The position numbers were made by a program, and so were the translations under genes. A stretch of 64,000 nucleotides of DNA from Symsagittifera roscoffensis (taxonomy: Eukaryota > Xenacoelomorpha > Acoela > Convolutidae), in NCBI RefSeq assembly GCF_963678635.1, contig NC_087062.1:25004177-25068176 (forward strand). Direction: 5' to 3'. The notes under the pieces are model-generated. The model worked only from the letters and a program-made list of their open reading frames with translations, was not told the DNA's origin and ran no database searches. Below are positions 24,801 through 33,095 of this stretch, piece by piece (positions within the stretch are counted from its first letter, which is position 1; every line of letters begins with the position of its first letter).

Positions 24801-27800
24801 CTTTGCCTCTGTGCTATAGCCTTTTTGTTTTGTGCCAAATGAATCACTTGTCATGCGAAGCTCAGCGTTCCGTCTGTTTTTAAGCTTATTTTAAGTTCAT
24901 TTGCTAAATCGAAGGCAGCTTACGCTTTTTAGTAAGAAAAGGAAAGTGACGCGAAAAATTTTGCATGGCGCGAAAAGTTTCGAAGTAGAATCATTTCAGA
25001 TTTCCTACTGATCCAAGCTTCTCAACTTGTTGCTTCTATCAAAAAAGCACCAATCATAAAGACTCGAAAATGAATAAGCTTCACAGTGATATATAATTTT
25101 TCTAAAACTCGAAATAGTTTCTTTTGGCTCACTTGAGTTGATTAAAACTTTCCTTATTGCCTGTTGGCTATGGCGATGTTTTTCAAATTTTGCTCTGGCC
25201 TATGATCAGGCCTCAGTGTAGTACGCACTCGCCAGAATACTTTTTCGACTTAATGTTTGGCGGTCTAACTATTTTCGGCTTTTTATCCTCTGATAAATTT
25301 GAATCAGCGAAAAGCGCTGATTTTCGTTTACTGCTAAATTTTGTTCTTCATAAAATTCTACAGTTTTCCCCGGTTTCTTTGTGATTCGATTTCTTTTAAT
25401 TTAAATTGCAATTCTTTGAAAGACCCGAACTTGACGGCAGATTTTTCTTAGTTTTATTGAACAAATTGATTTGTCGCTTGTGTACGTCGCGTGGCTTTTG
25501 TTTCTTAGGTTTTTCATGTATTGATTTTTGTTTTTGCGATAGTTTCAATTGAAATTCATTTCTAAAAGGAAGAAAAAAGCACAAAGACCTAGTTTCGAGA
25601 GTTGATATGAATTTTTAGATTTTTGAGCGACATGAAAAATTACCTGTTGATCCAATTTTTTCTAAGTGGGCTAGTTGTATGAAAAACTTGTCAATCATAA
25701 CCGATTCTTGGAATTCAAAGAGTTAACGAGCCTAAATATTCCTTTCACCGAAATGTGGTTTTTTTTCTCGTATTCCTCAAGTTCACTGACACTTTTTCAG
25801 CTCTCCGTTGACGATGCTCTGATTTTATTTTTAATTTGCTGTAGTAGTGTCTAAAATTGAAGGTAATCAGTGTTCTGTCCAGTAAAGAAAGTTTTTGAAA
25901 CAGTTTTTTCGCGATTTTTTTTTGCTTGCTAATGTTTAATTTTTTGTGTTAGGTTTTGATTTAATTTAGGCATATAAGCTATTGCTTATTTTCAATAGAT
26001 GCTGAGAAAGTTTTACGCTCTAATAAATTTCAGGGGTTATGCCATCTGAAAGATATTGATGCCTTGAGCTCAAAAATGTCACATGTGATCTTTTTTGCCC
26101 CAAAAAACTATGGGGCCTCGGACGTTGCCAATTAACCAATTCTGGCATACTTTCCGCGAACTTTAACATTTTGTTATATACGCCTAGCACAGGTGGCGAG
26201 TCAATCCGAGTGAGAATTTCTTAAAAATTGAATCGAAGATATTTGGTTACGCTTGCGATTGGCAAGCGTTATCAAATCGGAATGTAGACTTTTTTTCGGG
26301 TTAACTACAAAATCAGATGAATCACTTGCTGATATCAATGCTGACTTGCTCAATTTCTTGAAAATTCAAATTAAATTACTAGATGGGTACTAGTTACTAC
26401 AGGGTAGTTTCAGGGGGACTTTAAATTTACAAGTTTTTTTTACAAAAAGATTTTTTTTTACGGATCAATTGGTGTCTGCTCAAAGATTGTCGGCCTTGTT
26501 TCCGCTTCGTTAAATTTGTTTGGCATGTTTGCTTGGCATGTTCTTGCTGAGCATGTTTGCCTAGAATTTCTGTTTGAAAAAAAAGACGAGTTATAAAAAA
26601 TTGGTATCCATAGAAAGACCACCTAAACCCATGTGTGCCTGCATACTCCCTTGTTCTGTTTTTTGCTTTACCATTTTGTCTACAGCCTTCGAAAGAGTCT
26701 GTAGGGGAAACATTTGACCAATCTTTTTGATTTATGATCAAAACTAACCTGCGAAATCTGAGATTTTTGTTTGAGCTCCCCCCCCCCCCCCCCCATAAAC
26801 GGCTGCGCCCAAATTTTTCTACACATAAAATTATGGCCCTCGGAATAGTGAAATTTTTAATTTTTTCATTGTTTTTAATATATTTATTTTTCTCAAATTA
26901 ACCTCCCAAACCTGAGGTTGTGGGTTCAATGGAGACAACGGGTTGTGAGAAGCTTGCCCGTATTAGCAGCTACTCGCAAAATTTTTATTCTTTATCAAAA
27001 AACTACCCTCCGATATCTAAGATTTTAGATTCAATGCAAAGAACTGTTTATGGGAAGCTCTTTTGCGTACGCGACTACACGCAAAAAAATATGGCCGTCA
27101 GAAAAGTCTAAATTTTTTGAAAGTTTTTGATTTTGTGAGAGAACTACCCTGTCAAACTAAACTTGGTTTTGAGTTCAATCGAAATTACAGGTTGGGTGAA
27201 TCTCTTTGCATAAGCGGCTACGTGCAAATTGTTTTAAACATAAAGCTATGCTTCTGGGAAATATCAATTATCTGATTTGTTGAGCGATCGAATAAGTTGT
27301 TGGAAGCTTACCTTTGTAATTTGCTTGTTTGTTTTTAAAACAGTTATGGATTTCAAACAAGTGAAAGTTTTGAAACTTTGGCCGTTTTTTGGACGTTTTG
27401 CGACTTTACTCGACCACTACCGTGCCAATTCTTAGGTTACGTGTTCAATCGAGAAACTGTTTTTTTTGTGTTTTTTCTTTACTTTACCAGCCACCACCGG
27501 CTTTTTGCAGAAAAAAGTTACAGATTTCAGAGAGTTTTTTCACTTTGACTATTTTTAGAAGCTTTTTGAATTTTTTTTAAGAAGTACTCCATCAAATGTG
27601 AAATGAAATGATCATTCGAAACAAGCGGTTGCGCGAATTTATCCTGCTGAAGCGGCTACGTTATGTTTTTTTTTGTAAGAGAAATTTTACGTCTTCGTGA
27701 ACATTTCAAAATCTCAAATCTTTTCTCTCTTCTCACAAATTCTAGTAGAGAAACAACTAACTAAACTCTTGGGCAAAGTCCAATTTTTGTAATAACGCAT

Positions 27801-30800
27801 TTCATAAGCGTCTACGTGCAAATTGTTTTAAACACAAACCTATGCTTCTCGGAAATATCAACTATCTGATTTGTTAACCGATCGAATAAGTTGTTGGAAG
27901 CTTTCCTTTATAATTTGCTTGTTTGTTTTTAAAAAAAGTTCTGGATTTGAAACAAGTGAAAGTTTTGAAAGTTTGGCCGTTTTTTTGGATGTTTTATGAC
28001 TTTACTCGACCATTATCGTGCCAATTGTTAGGTTAGGTGTTCAATCGAGAAACTTTATTTTGTGATTTTTCTCTAATTTACCGACCACCACCTGCTTTTT
28101 GCAGAAAAAGTACGGATTTTAGAAAGTTTTTTCACTTTGACTATTTTTAGAAGCTTTTCGAATTTTTTTTAAAAAAATACCCTATCAAATCTGAAATGAA
28201 ATGTTCATTCGAAATAAGCGGTTGCGCGAATTTTTCCTGCAGAAGCGGCTACGTTATATTTTTTTGTGAGAGAAATTTTACGTCTTTGTGAACATTCCAA
28301 AATCTCAAATCTTTTCTCTCTTTTCACAAATTTTAGTAGAGAAACAACTAACCAAACTCTTGGGCAAAGTCCAATTTTTGAAATAACGCATTTCATAAGC
28401 ATCTACGTGCAAATTGGTTTAAACATAAAGCTATGCTTCTCGGAAATATCAACTATCTGATTTTTTGACCGATCGAATAAGTTGTAGGAAGCTTACCTTT
28501 ATAATTTGCTTGTTTGTTTTTAGAAAAGTTATGGATTTCAAACAAGTGACCGTTTTGAAACTTTGGCCGTTTTTTGGACGTTTTGCAACTTTACTCGACC
28601 ACTAACGTGCCAATTCTTAGGTTACGTGTTCAATCGAGAAACTTTTCTTTTGTTTTTTTCTACTTTACAGGCCACCACCTGATTTTTGCAGAAAAAAGTT
28701 ACGGATTTCAAAGAGTTTTTTCACTTTGACTATTTTTAGAAACTTTTTGAATTTTTTTAAAAAGTACTCTAACAAATATGAAATGAAATGATCATTCGAA
28801 ATAAGCGGTTGCGCGAATTTTTCCTGCAGAAGCGGCAGCGTTATGTTTTTTTTTGTAAGAGAAGTTTTACGTCTTTGTGAACATTCCGAAATCTCAAATC
28901 TTTTCTCTCTTCTCACAAATTTTAGTAGAGAAACAACTAACTAAACTCTTAGGCAAAGTCCAATTTTTAAAATAACGCATTTCATAAGCGTCTACGTGCA
29001 AATTGTTTTAAACATAAAGCTATGCTTCTCGGAAATAACAACTATCTGATTTGTTGACCGATCGAATAAGTTGTTGGAAGCTTACCTTTGTAATTTGCTT
29101 GTTTGTTTTTAATAAAGTTATGGATTTCAAACAAGTGAAAGTTTTGAAACTTTGGCCGTTTTTTGGACGTTTTGTGACTTTACTCGACCACTACCGTGCC
29201 AATTCTTAAGTTACGTGTTCAATCGAGAAACTTCTTTTTGTGTTTTTTCTCTACTTTACCGGCCACCACCTGCTTTTTGCAGAGAAAAGTTACGGATTTC
29301 AGAGAATTTTTTCACTTTGACTTTTTTAGAAGCTTTTTGAATTTTTTTAAAAAGTACTCTATCAAATGTGAAATGAAATGTTCATTCGAAGTAAGCGGTT
29401 GCGCGAATTTTTCCTGCAGAAGCGGCTACGTTATATTTTTTTGTAAGAGAAATGTTACGTCTTTGGGAACATTCCGAAATCTCAAATATGTTCACTCTTC
29501 TCACAAATTTTAGTAGAGAAACAACTAACTAAACTCTTAAGCAAAGTCCAATTTTTGAAATAACGCATTTCTTCTTTCTTTTTCAAATAATTGTGTTGTA
29601 TCTGAAGTGGTGCGAAGCTCGCCTTCGCGTCTGTGTCTTATTAATGCGATGTTAGACATGGAACATATCGTCCCAATTTTTTCGTTAAACAGTTGAAGGT
29701 TCACTTTTTTTGCTTTCATTGTTGAAATCCAATTTTGGGTGTGTATTATTCACACAAGCGAGCTTGTGAGCATTATGACGAGTACACTGTTTTTCAATCC
29801 AACTTGCATTAAATAGTCCTCATTTTAGTGGCAGTTTTGCTGCATGAAGTTGGCAAATATATAGCCTGTGTTTATCCTAGTCAATAGTTGCTCGTGTCGA
29901 TCAACTCAAGAGCACAATGAGCAGATGCGAGGACGTGTGAGGTTCTTTCTCTGTAGGTCAGGTGTTTGTTTCCGCCACCTTGTGAAATTTTTATTTTTCA
30001 AGATTTATTTTTTGCATTTTCTTCCTATATTTTACTTGGCTTAACGTCTCTTGGGTCTGTGCGAAGGGCAGATTGCCTCTTGTGTTTATTTGCCGGATAG
30101 GTGGGAATGCTGGAGATAAGTTTTCTTCGCCTTTCAAGTTTTCGTTGGTTTTTTTTCATTTATATCTTTTATCTTTTTAGTTGACGATCAATGAATTAAA
30201 AAGTTATTTTACTTTGTCTTCGTTCGGCTGCAAGTATTCGTCTATCAAAAAAATGCCAATTTTTGTCTCTTTCTTGAATGTTTGTTCATGTTTTTTTTTT
30301 ATTTTCAGATATTTTCTGGACCCGTAAGTTGTTGAACATGTTTTGTTTACTGCATTTTTTTTGTTTTTGATGGTTTTTATTGAAATGTATACAAATTTGG
30401 GTTCGGCAAAGAATGTTTTTTTTTCTGATTTTTTTCAGACCCCCTAATCATTCACGAAAGCTATGGGTGGGCAAGCTAGAAGATGGAACGACTGAGGAAA
30501 ACATCCGAGATGCATTTTCCGTGTATGGACCCCTGGAGGAGGTCATCTTCCGAGATGACTACGCCTTTGTCATATTCGAAGAAGAGGACCACGCCACGGC
30601 AGCCATGACTGCGCTCCACGAAAGGTAAGAGACAGAGATGTCTTGGAAAGCAAGCAGTTACTCAGTTTGAAGCCGTTCAAGTTTTATTAATCCGCCCAAC
30701 ATAAATGTCAAACATATCTGTTCACAGAGCTTAAGATGCTATTTATGTTCTAGCGTTATTTCAAACCTTTTACAAGCATAATGGAAAGCTATCATTTATA

Positions 30801-31777
30801 ATATGAAGTCCTAGATGCATTTGGTATGACTGGCAAACCTCCTAGGTGTATTTGGTATAACTGAAGTCCTAGATATATTTGGTATGACTGAAGTCCTAGA
30901 TGTATTTGGTATGACTGGCAAGCCAGTTGTTTGATCTTTGACCACTCAGGTATTTTCAATGCAACGATTTTATGAAGGAAAAAATTCATTCTTTTGAGCA
31001 TTCAGAGTCACTTCAAAAATATTGCTTGTCGATTTTGTGTTAAGCAAGCTTGGGACTACTGAGTCGGTGAAGGTGGAGGCCCCTAGGGAGCGCAGGAGGA
31101 ATAGAGGTGGCTACTACGGCGGCGGAGGGTTCCGAGACAACAGGGGGTTCGGAGGTTACGGCGGCGGATATGACAGGTATTGTATTCAAATGCTGAAAGG
31201 GCTCATTAAAAGTCCGTTGTAATTACTTTCTAATTGCTCAACATAAAAGCCGAAAAGATTTGATCGCTTAATTTTTGTTTGATACGCGTTATCGTGTTTA
31301 GCTCTCTCTATGTGATTATACTCGTTTTTTCTTTAAACCATGAGCATTTAAGCAGGGTTAGATTGAATTTTTGCACTTGTAGTAGGGGTTTTCATTTTAG
31401 ACAGTTTCTTCTTTTTGTGCAGCAGATGGGTTCCGCTTTGGAGAGCACGTTTATCTTGGTGCTGACGAGAACTTTCGTAAAAGAAATTCAATGAATTAAC
31501 TTCTAGATTTCTTAGGGGTGGCTTCCGTGGCGGCAGAGGAGGCTACGGAGACGGCGGCTATGGCGGAGGATACGGCGGTGGATATGGAGGTGGCTACGGT
31601 GGAGGTGGAGGCGGATTTCGAGGTCGAGGCGGCGGAGGTGGATTCCGAGGCAACCGCGACGGAGGCTACGGAGGTCGCGATGGAGGCTACGGAGGCCGAG
31701 ACGGTGGATATGGCGGCCGCGATGGAGGATACGGGGGCGGAGGTCGCTATGGAGGAAACGGATTCCAGAGGTACTAG
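12858..31777 (+). CDS. Two-RRM, RGG-tailed RNA-binding protein (hnRNP/SR-like)
   Basis: Exons 12858-13033, 13286-13345, 30309-30323 (15-nt microexon), 30439-30624, 31045-31176 and 31516-31777 join in frame to 276 residues; all introns are GT-AG and phase 2. RRM1: KVWVGGI and KGNYAFVIM; linker TDMGTSQNVKVEPPQER; RRM2: KLWVGKL and RDDYAFVIF; linker KLGTTESVKVEAPRERR; then a Gly/Tyr/Arg tail with repeated RDGGYGG units, ending NGFQRY and TAG. Exon 1 has exactly the length (176 nt) and phase of exon 1 in the gene at 1140, so the two are paralogues. Predicted nuclear pre-mRNA/mRNA binding; exact family not assigned. Joining across the 17-kb transposon-filled intron rests on matching phase and on the domain logic. 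A 5' acceptor-like TTTTCAG ends 8 nt before the ATG. The 3' exons are duplicated at 36664-38133. Confidence 0.7.
13809..14574 (-). pseudogene. LINE C-terminal region with two C2H2 zinc fingers
   Basis: Two open stretches in succession on the minus strand (14574-14032 and 14018-13809). The first has CANENCGRMFHSKKEMYRH plus LRDNH, a C-X4-C finger; the second has CPLCSYRCSVRKSMINH plus CYVKH, a C-X2-C-X12-H-X4-H finger. They follow the reverse transcriptase of the LINE, so they are most likely its C-terminal nucleic-acid-binding domain, split by a frameshift or stop. Not a host zinc-finger gene. Confidence 0.65.
14623..16351 (-). pseudogene. LINE reverse transcriptase, broken by stops and a frameshift
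   Basis: From 16351 leftwards: an N-terminal linker with RINTGKAPG-type motif (EINTGKAPGESQITSDLL), then FLDLKKAFDSIDR (motif A), GVRQGCVLGPLLF (motif B) and FAYADDLALIS (catalytic YADD), then the thumb region with FEYLGSIIASDG. Two in-frame stops fall between 15482 and 15620; one is TGA where CGA (Arg) is expected, a CpG-type transition. A frameshift follows the YADD domain near 15052, after which coding resumes towards 14623. The catalytic residues survive but the protein cannot be made in one piece. Confidence 0.85.
16573..16992 (-). pseudogene. LINE apurinic/apyrimidinic-type endonuclease fragment
   Basis: The 139-residue open stretch has the signature blocks of the exonuclease III/APE fold: VVCYSPTN, LIFGDLNARI (metal and substrate site), MWRHPRGSGAVIDYILSDR (the catalytic His-Asp region near the C terminus is only partly covered). 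The N-terminal catalytic part is missing because the element is truncated at 16992. Confidence 0.82.
16995..17735 (+). pseudogene. Ty3/gypsy gag remnant
   Basis: A capsid-like region with TLEEFHCRLTELV and IIRGLFTANMAYDL is read first in one frame and then, after a shift near 17385, in another. It is followed by CFKCGNALSPNH and, after a stop, CNKCTKRGHFAKLC, the second a perfect C-X2-C-X4-H-X4-C knuckle. Gag normally packages element RNA; here it is split into at least three frames. Confidence 0.75.
17930..19206 (+). pseudogene. Ty3/gypsy reverse transcriptase and RNase H remnant
   Basis: Begins within the palm at DLRYAYSQLPLDDTT-like sequence (INLRYAYSQLPLDD), with the catalytic FLDD at about 18190, then the thumb (WLGFVINE ... 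LKSFMGSIHHLNKFVPNL) and RNase H (IICDASRDGIGAALEQ, then in a shifted frame a NEVELLAAVWAIEHFKCYLFG block). The end has a CDFDIHHPSGSKMGLIGYI block where an aDaLSR-type motif is normally found. Several frameshifts separate the pieces. Upstream protease and RT fingers are deleted. Confidence 0.82.
19484..19731. repeat. Internal 124-bp tandem duplication in the gypsy element
   Basis: The block beginning CCGGAGTGCCAAACCAACAC at 19484 is repeated from 19608; the second copy differs by an extra GAG-type triplet. It lies between RNase H and integrase and may be a replication slip of the element. Confidence 0.88.
19728..20726 (+). pseudogene. Ty3/gypsy integrase remnant
   Basis: The N-terminal zinc-binding domain is intact in one frame (HLTQPIQGGML ... 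CKNC, an H-H-C-C pattern). A break at about 20085 precedes a core block with EFVGPLADENDKEVYILVGV and DRFSRFPYAK. A further break leads to the C-terminal part (DDHRAMGMVKRMIRTLK ... TTPFEAHFG). Central catalytic residues are partly lost at the breaks, so it is inactive. Confidence 0.8.
20727..22584 (+). pseudogene. Post-integrase region and third open frame of the gypsy element
   Basis: Mostly hydrophilic coding remnants. The longest (21737-22399, 220 residues) is Ser/Thr/Pro-rich, contains RRSTRVWTGTLTAKFG, a basic-aromatic motif like those found after integrase in gypsy elements, and has an (Asn)5 run. No signal peptide, transmembrane segment or furin-like site is visible, so I do not call it an envelope gene. 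A purine tract AAAAAGAGGGAAA occurs twice (about 22519-22532 and 22573-22584); the second directly abuts the LTR and is the likely plus-strand primer. Confidence 0.6.
22585..22921 (+). repeat. 3' LTR of the Ty3/gypsy element
   Basis: Starts TGTTATCC right after a polypurine tract and ends GGTATAACA, so the termini are the short inverted repeat TGTTAT/ATAACA. Length 337 bp. A TATA-like CTATTTATACG lies at about 22729-22739. The partner 5' LTR is absent from the window. Confidence 0.8.
22922..26729. other. Repeat-rich intron segment of the two-RRM gene
   Basis: No exon could be recognised. It holds a fragment of the hAT-type MITE (about 23330-23410, GGCGCC followed by TTTAGGGTCG), a family R1 SINE-like element (23600-24107), two copies of a block with TTTCAGATTTCCTACTGATCC-like sequence (about 24970 and 25610), and GCGAAGC-type hairpins at 24079 and 24790. 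A VGYGD-containing open frame at 25157 is inside such repeat material and is not a channel gene. Confidence 0.55.
23600..24107 (+). repeat. SINE-like element (family R1), nearly full length with doubled body
   Basis: Runs from a GCGAGCTAGCGAGC foldback near 23604 through CCAACCTAACTCGCAAACAC, then a body repeated in tandem. Each body has TTTTTGTGGCTAGTGTTTGCC-type sequence and a tRNA-like head (the second at about 23934-24003, with box B GGTTTGAATCC). It ends in the perfect hairpin GCGAAGC-GCA-GCTTCGC at 24079-24095 followed by TTCTGTG. Confidence 0.65.
26730..27278. repeat. Decayed satellite units, about 150-bp period, with C(17) run
   Basis: Three to four degenerate units share AACCTCCCAAACCTGAGGTT-like, GGTTCAATGGAGA-like, GGTTGTG and GCGGCTACGCGCAAATTTTT-like blocks. 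They lead directly into the better-preserved 594-bp satellite. A run of about 17 C lies at 26780. Confidence 0.5.
27279..29570. repeat. 594-bp satellite array, left copy (units A-B-C-D)
   Basis: About four units start at the block TTGAGCGATCGAATAAG or TTGACCGATCGAATAAG (27279, about 27872, 28466, 29058). Unit A recurs identically or nearly so three times at 33035-34820. Each 594-bp unit appears to contain older sub-repeats built on GTGTTCAATCGAGAAAC, AAGCGGTTGCGCGAAT and GCGTCTACGTGCAAATTG. Open frames inside (for example 27389-27580, 28665-28916) recur only because the satellite does; they are not genes. Confidence 0.88.
29735..30087 (+). repeat. SINE-like element (family R1), left copy
   Basis: Opens with the perfect hairpin CACAAGC-GA-GCTTGTG near 29753, followed by CATTATGACGAG and TCCAACTTGC. 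It includes a degenerate tRNA-like part (about 29910-29990) and ends near TGTGCGAAGGGCAGATTGCC at about 30058. The duplicated copy is at 36090-36443. Confidence 0.55.
30309..30323 (+). other. 15-nt microexon of the two-RRM gene
   Basis: ATATTTTCTGGACCC is flanked by TTTATTTTCAG and GTAAGTTG. Upstream exon 13286-13345 ends in phase 2 and the next exon (30439) starts needing one base, so the microexon fits both sides and adds five residues (YFLDP in context). Skipping it also keeps frame. The duplicated copy at 36664-36678 keeps both splice sites but has CTG to GTG (Leu to Val). Confidence 0.65.
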
Positions 31778-32336
31778 AACGGACCACTCAGTAGAACCGA
31801 AGACGTCGTCTAGTGTCCAATGCGTTGGAAGAGCAAGACAGCGATTATTGACTGTACAGCACATGATATTTAGCTTATGTTCCTCTTTCTTGTGTGATTG
31901 TTTTACTTGTGCTCTTCTAATTCGACGAAACCTAGTTTCTACAGTCAATTTAACGATGTTCCTATATTGGTCAGATATTTGTAACTGTTTGAATTGTTCT
32001 TGGAAACACATCTTTGGATCTACCGATTAAGTTCGTTTCATTTATAGCAAAAGATGATGCAGTGATGTTTGATTTCTGAATTTGAATGCTTACTTGAACT
32101 GCAACTTCTGAGTTTTTTCTCAGCAAAAATTGACATTGACTAAATAAGACGTAGAACTAACAAAAAGTTCCTGTAAAATGCGGCGTTTTTTTTTTGCTTT
32201 TACTGAGCCATTAATTATTGGGCCGCGGAAATTCATATTAAGTCATACCTCATAAAGCACGGACGGCTTCAGAGGATAAATATTTGAACCTATGATTAAA
32301 AATCAGTTTTGACATTCAAGTGACTAGAAAACTTTG

Positions 32337-33095
32337 ATGCATATCATTTCAGTTCCCAATGTAGCACAAACATTGCTACTGATGTTCAAATATCCGCAAT
32401 GTGCAGTGAACGAGAATGAAATTCCAATCTTCAGTGCAATAAAGCTACCTGCAACTGCGTTGGAAAATTTCGATAAGCGCATCGAAAAACAGTCAAGTCG
32501 TTCTAATATTAATTTGAAGTTTGAATGCGAACAAGGCATTTTGAATAACGCTGGTAAGAAAGTTCATTTTTGTGAAAACGTTCAGATCTTCAAAGTAAGT
32601 CCTTCGAAATCTAATAGCCCTAGTGAAAACAAACTAGAACCATACACTGAACCATTGCAAGATCCAGACAATGAAGATGACGATGAAGATCCTCCCAGTC
32701 CGGTTATTGGCTCAAAAAACTCGCCGAGTTTGACCCCTGTTGTGAAGTCAGGGGCCACTGAGATGGTTGACACGCCATTGGCCGGATCTTCGGATACTAA
32801 AGCATTTACGTGTCGGAGTGTTCTTTTTGGAGGTGATGATGATTCAATAGAAAATAGCGATCACGCTCTCGCTCCCGAAGCTGAAAAGTCAAATTTGAAA
32901 GAGCCGAGCAAACTTTTTGAGGTAACTTCAGAAGACGATTCTGGGTTTATCTCGTTCTCTCAAATGACCGACATGTTTAAAGAAAGTTTCAACTCTCAAA
33001 CTGGAGAATCGTTGCCTCCAAATCGGCCTCAAAATGTTGAGCGATCGAATAAGTTGTTGGAAGCTTACCTTTGTAATTTGCTTGTTTGTTTTTAA
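32337..33095 (+). pseudogene. Truncated BRCA2 N-terminal copy (no BRC repeats)
   Basis: Matches the BRCA2 gene at 38692 through codon 232 or so, then crosses the duplication junction at 33034 and reads about 20 residues of satellite (VERSNKLLEAYLCNLLVCF) to a stop. It retains the same upstream sequence as the real gene and therefore probably its promoter. It lacks every known RAD51- or DNA-binding part. Either a transcribed non-functional fragment or, if translated, a short acidic protein; it should not be counted as a second BRCA2. Confidence 0.8.

Noticed and set aside
25157-25384. Frame with PVGYGDV, like a potassium-channel selectivity filter
   Set aside because: No flanking pore helix or membrane segments, and the encoding block (CCTGTTGGCTATG) belongs to repeat material also seen near 45230.
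27389-27580. Identical 63-residue frame repeated at 27389, 33146, 33740 and 34334
   Set aside because: Recurs only because the 594-bp satellite recurs; the frame is not kept in unit B and looks like low-complexity noise.
31496-32011. 171-residue minus-strand Ser/Ala-rich frame over the RGG exon (also 37852-38367)
   Set aside because: Antisense shadow of the glycine-rich exon with no independent motif.
31518-32030. 170-residue Ala/Glu/Thr-rich open frame (and its duplicate at 37874-38386)
   Set aside because: It is an out-of-frame reading of the RGG exon; GGX-rich codons read in another frame give Ala/Glu/Thr strings. The in-frame reading ends correctly at TAG 31777.
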